From: Planctomycetota bacterium
GTDB lineage: Bacteria; Planctomycetota; UBA1135; UBA2386
Direction of reading: 5' to 3'
DNA: 44,433 nt
Assembly: GCA_020851075.1 (NCBI GenBank)
Contig: JADZDL010000154.1
Span: 1 to 44,433, forward strand
The translations under genes were made by a program, and so were the position numbers. This document shows positions 43,026 to 44,433 of this stretch, one piece after another. The notes under the pieces are model-generated. The model was given only the letters and a program-made list of their open reading frames with translations. It did not search any database and was not told where the DNA came from. Each line of letters opens with the position of its first letter. The first letter of the stretch is position 1.

Positions 43026-43408
43026 GGCTGGCACTCGACACCAACCGCTACGTCGACATGTGTCGCGGCAACGCGCAGGTGATCGCGAACGTAGCGCAGG
43101 CCGAGATGGTGCTGGTCCCGTTCGCGGTGCTCGCCGAACTGCGGGCAGGGTTCCTGGTCGGCAACCAAGCCAAGAGCAACGAACGTGCGCTGCAGCGCTT
43201 CCTGGCCAAGCCCGGCGTCGACATCCTGTTCGCGAGCGAGACGACGACCGTGCACTACGCGCAGCTGTATCGACAACTGCGTGAACAGGGCACGCCGATC
43301 CCGACCAACCTCCTCTGGATCGCCGCCTTGTGTGCCGAGCACCGACTCACGCTGTATTCGCGCGACGAGCACTTCGCGCACCTACCGCAATTGGATCGGC
43401 TCGACTGA
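43022..43408 (+). CDS. VapC/FitB-like PIN-domain toxin, 128 aa
   Basis: A PIN-domain endoribonuclease-like toxin paired with the antitoxin at 42783. Acidic residues expected in PIN nucleases are visible at Asp6 (MRLALDTNRYVDM), Glu39 (FAVLAELRAGF) and Asp115 (LYSRDEHFAHLPQ). The site normally reading T-N-D-(L/I)-W-I-A-A near the middle reads T95-N-L-L-W-I-A-A, so the usual third Asp (position 97) is Leu. This could weaken or abolish nuclease activity while leaving antitoxin binding intact. The start 43022 (ATG overlapping the antitoxin stop) is preferred over a GTG at 43016. The gene ends 14 bases before the convergent secreted-protein gene. Confidence 0.9.
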   Translation: MRLALDTNRYVDMCRGNAQVIANVAQAEMVLVPFAVLAELRAGFLVGNQAKSNERALQRFLAKPGVDILFASETTTVHYAQLYRQLREQGTPIPTNLLWIAALCAEHRLTLYSRDEHFAHLPQLDRLD

Positions 43409-43422
43409 CGCTCGCCCCCCGA

Positions 43423-44433
43423 TCACTGCACCACCGCCATGACCGCGTTGGTCAACCGCGGCGGCAAGGAGGGTGCGACGGCGAAGCCCTGCAGCCAGAG
43501 AGCCAGGCCGATCAGGGTCGGGGCGTTCGGCACGCCGATCGATACGTTGGCGATTGGATCGTGGCTCGGCAGGGACATCGCCACCGTGAGGGTCGCGGCC
43601 GTCATGGGATCGATGCCGAGCAGACCAAACGGCGTGGGCGTGCCCGGGCCCGGCTGCAAGGCAACGGCGAGGAACAGCGGGGAACCGTCCGGAGCCAGGA
43701 TGCCGAGACCCCAGCTGTGCCCGATCTGCGGTGGCGAATACGAGATCAGGTGCGGAAGTTCGAGAACGGTGGCCGGTGGGTCCACGGTGCCTTGGATCAC
43801 CGGCGGAGCACCCCAGGCGTCCAAACGGATGATGCCGGCTTCGCCGGATCGAGCGTACGGCCACGGCCATTCAAACGTCGCGAGGGGCGCGGAAGGACCC
43901 CCCCGAGCGGTCACCGATCCAGTGGGATGCACAACTAGGCCAATCCCACCACGGAGCAAGATCGAGCCACCGGAGCTGCTGCCGGGATTGCCTTGCCCAG
44001 TGCTTGTCCAGCCAATCCCATCCGCAGTGACTGCACCATGGATATCGATGCGGCCAGCGGCGATTAGTGCCAGTGTGCCGCTGGGGTAGAGGCCTGGCGA
44101 AGTACTCACATAAAATGAGCACGAAAAGTCGTAGAATTCCATCGCACCACCAGCACTACCGCCTTCGAGGCTGAAGGGGATCGCCGAACCATATGCGAAG
44201 GCGTGCCGACCTCCTCCAGGAGGCGTGTAAGGAGCTCCGAAGCCCGAGCCGCACAGCATGCCTGCATACCCTGCTCCGGTGGGGACCCAGCCGGCGGCAA
44301 TTGCACTGGTGCCGTCTGGGGAAACCGAGAGGGTGCCATGGACATCCACATCGCCATCACAATAAATGACTGCTGGCATGCCAGGAATAGAGTTAGGGCC
44401 AAAGCCAGGAGCCACAAAACGAACCGTAACCCC
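43423..44433 (-). CDS. Secreted-type protein, C-terminal 337 residues, runs off the right edge
   Basis: The reading frame is open to the last base of the window, so the N-terminus and signal peptide are missing. The visible part begins VTVRFVVAPGFGPNSIPGMP and has a Gly-rich section with repeated beta-strand pieces: VIYCDGDVDVHGTLSVSPDG, LALIAAGRIDIHGAVTADG and SILLRGGIGLVVHPTGSVTA. These resemble right-handed beta-helix turns. A C-terminal region follows (SPLFLAVALQPGPGTPTPFGLLGIDPMTAATLTV) and ends with IGVPNAPTLIGLALWLQGFAVAPSLPPRLTNAVMAV. This matches the end of the module seen in the proteins at 39162 and 15990 ('..L.G..(L/F)..Q....D'). The function is unknown. An apparent GTG at 44415 is inside the gene, not its start. 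Confidence 0.7.
   Translation of the reverse strand, partial: GVTVRFVAPGFGPNSIPGMPAVIYCDGDVDVHGTLSVSPDGTSAIAAGWVPTGAGYAGMLCGSGFGAPYTPPGGGRHAFAYGSAIPFSLEGGSAGGAMEFYDFSCSFYVSTSPGLYPSGTLALIAAGRIDIHGAVTADGIGWTSTGQGNPGSSSGGSILLRGGIGLVVHPTGSVTARGGPSAPLATFEWPWPYARSGEAGIIRLDAWGAPPVIQGTVDPPATVLELPHLISYSPPQIGHSWGLGILAPDGSPLFLAVALQPGPGTPTPFGLLGIDPMTAATLTVAMSLPSHDPIANVSIGVPNAPTLIGLALWLQGFAVAPSLPPRLTNAVMAVVQ

Overview
This is a GC-rich, densely packed bacterial chromosome segment. It has no tRNA, rRNA, insertion sequence or CRISPR array that I can see. Many genes overlap by the 4-base ATGA/GTGA/TTGA arrangement, and many products are exported or lipid-anchored. The MoxR/DUF58/transglutaminase/SpoIIM/RDD cluster, a BlaI/M56 regulator pair, a Kelch-type secreted protein and several large secreted proteins sharing a C-terminal domain suggest an uncultured or little-studied member of the Planctomycetota. 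That assignment is an inference from gene content; no marker gene is present.

Layout. (a) 1-2931, minus strand: a lipoprotein operon, LpoB-like -> COG3014-like -> YcfL/DUF1425-like -> glycine-zipper lipoprotein, followed by the first codons of a further gene at the left edge. (b) 3135-13331, plus strand: one nine-gene operon with two complete MoxR-DUF58 modules. It reads MoxR, DUF58, transmembrane transglutaminase, DUF4129-like, DUF4350-like, MoxR, DUF58, SpoIIM-like, RDD, and looks like an envelope-associated chaperone/assembly system. It diverges from the LpoB operon. (c) 13332-18021: a looser, visibly less GC-rich accessory stretch with a frameshifted gene remnant, an exported TPR-like protein, an unknown protein, a Kelch protein and a small lipoprotein. 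(d) 18022-26613, minus strand: a tightly coupled operon, FTCD_C-type protein -> gpmI -> M28 peptidase -> large lipoprotein -> double-DTG aspartic protease lipoprotein -> degenerate histidine kinase. (e) 26758-31176: two small lipoproteins, then a metallophosphoesterase and an M19 dipeptidase placed head to head with 16 bases between their start codons, and an unknown 380-residue protein. (f) 31287-35923, plus strand: glycolate oxidase genes glcD (interrupted by an in-frame amber codon), glcE, glcF and a TPR protein. (g) 35943-38967, minus strand: BlaI-type repressor, M56 membrane peptidase and an exported coiled-coil protein, with two clear palindromic operators upstream. (h) 39162-42601, minus strand: a secreted protein and a CBM9/DUF5916 outer-membrane protein. 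(i) 42783-43408: a FitA/VapC-type toxin-antitoxin pair with palindromes over its promoter and start codon; the PIN toxin lacks one expected acidic residue. (j) 43423 to the right edge: the 3' part of another secreted protein.

The most unusual points are the duplicated MoxR-DUF58 operon next to an LpoB lipoprotein cassette, the single-chain double retropepsin-like lipoprotein, the degenerate histidine kinase, the amber-interrupted glcD, the BlaI operators, and a recurring promoter geometry that would place transcription starts on or next to the start codon (leaderless mRNAs).
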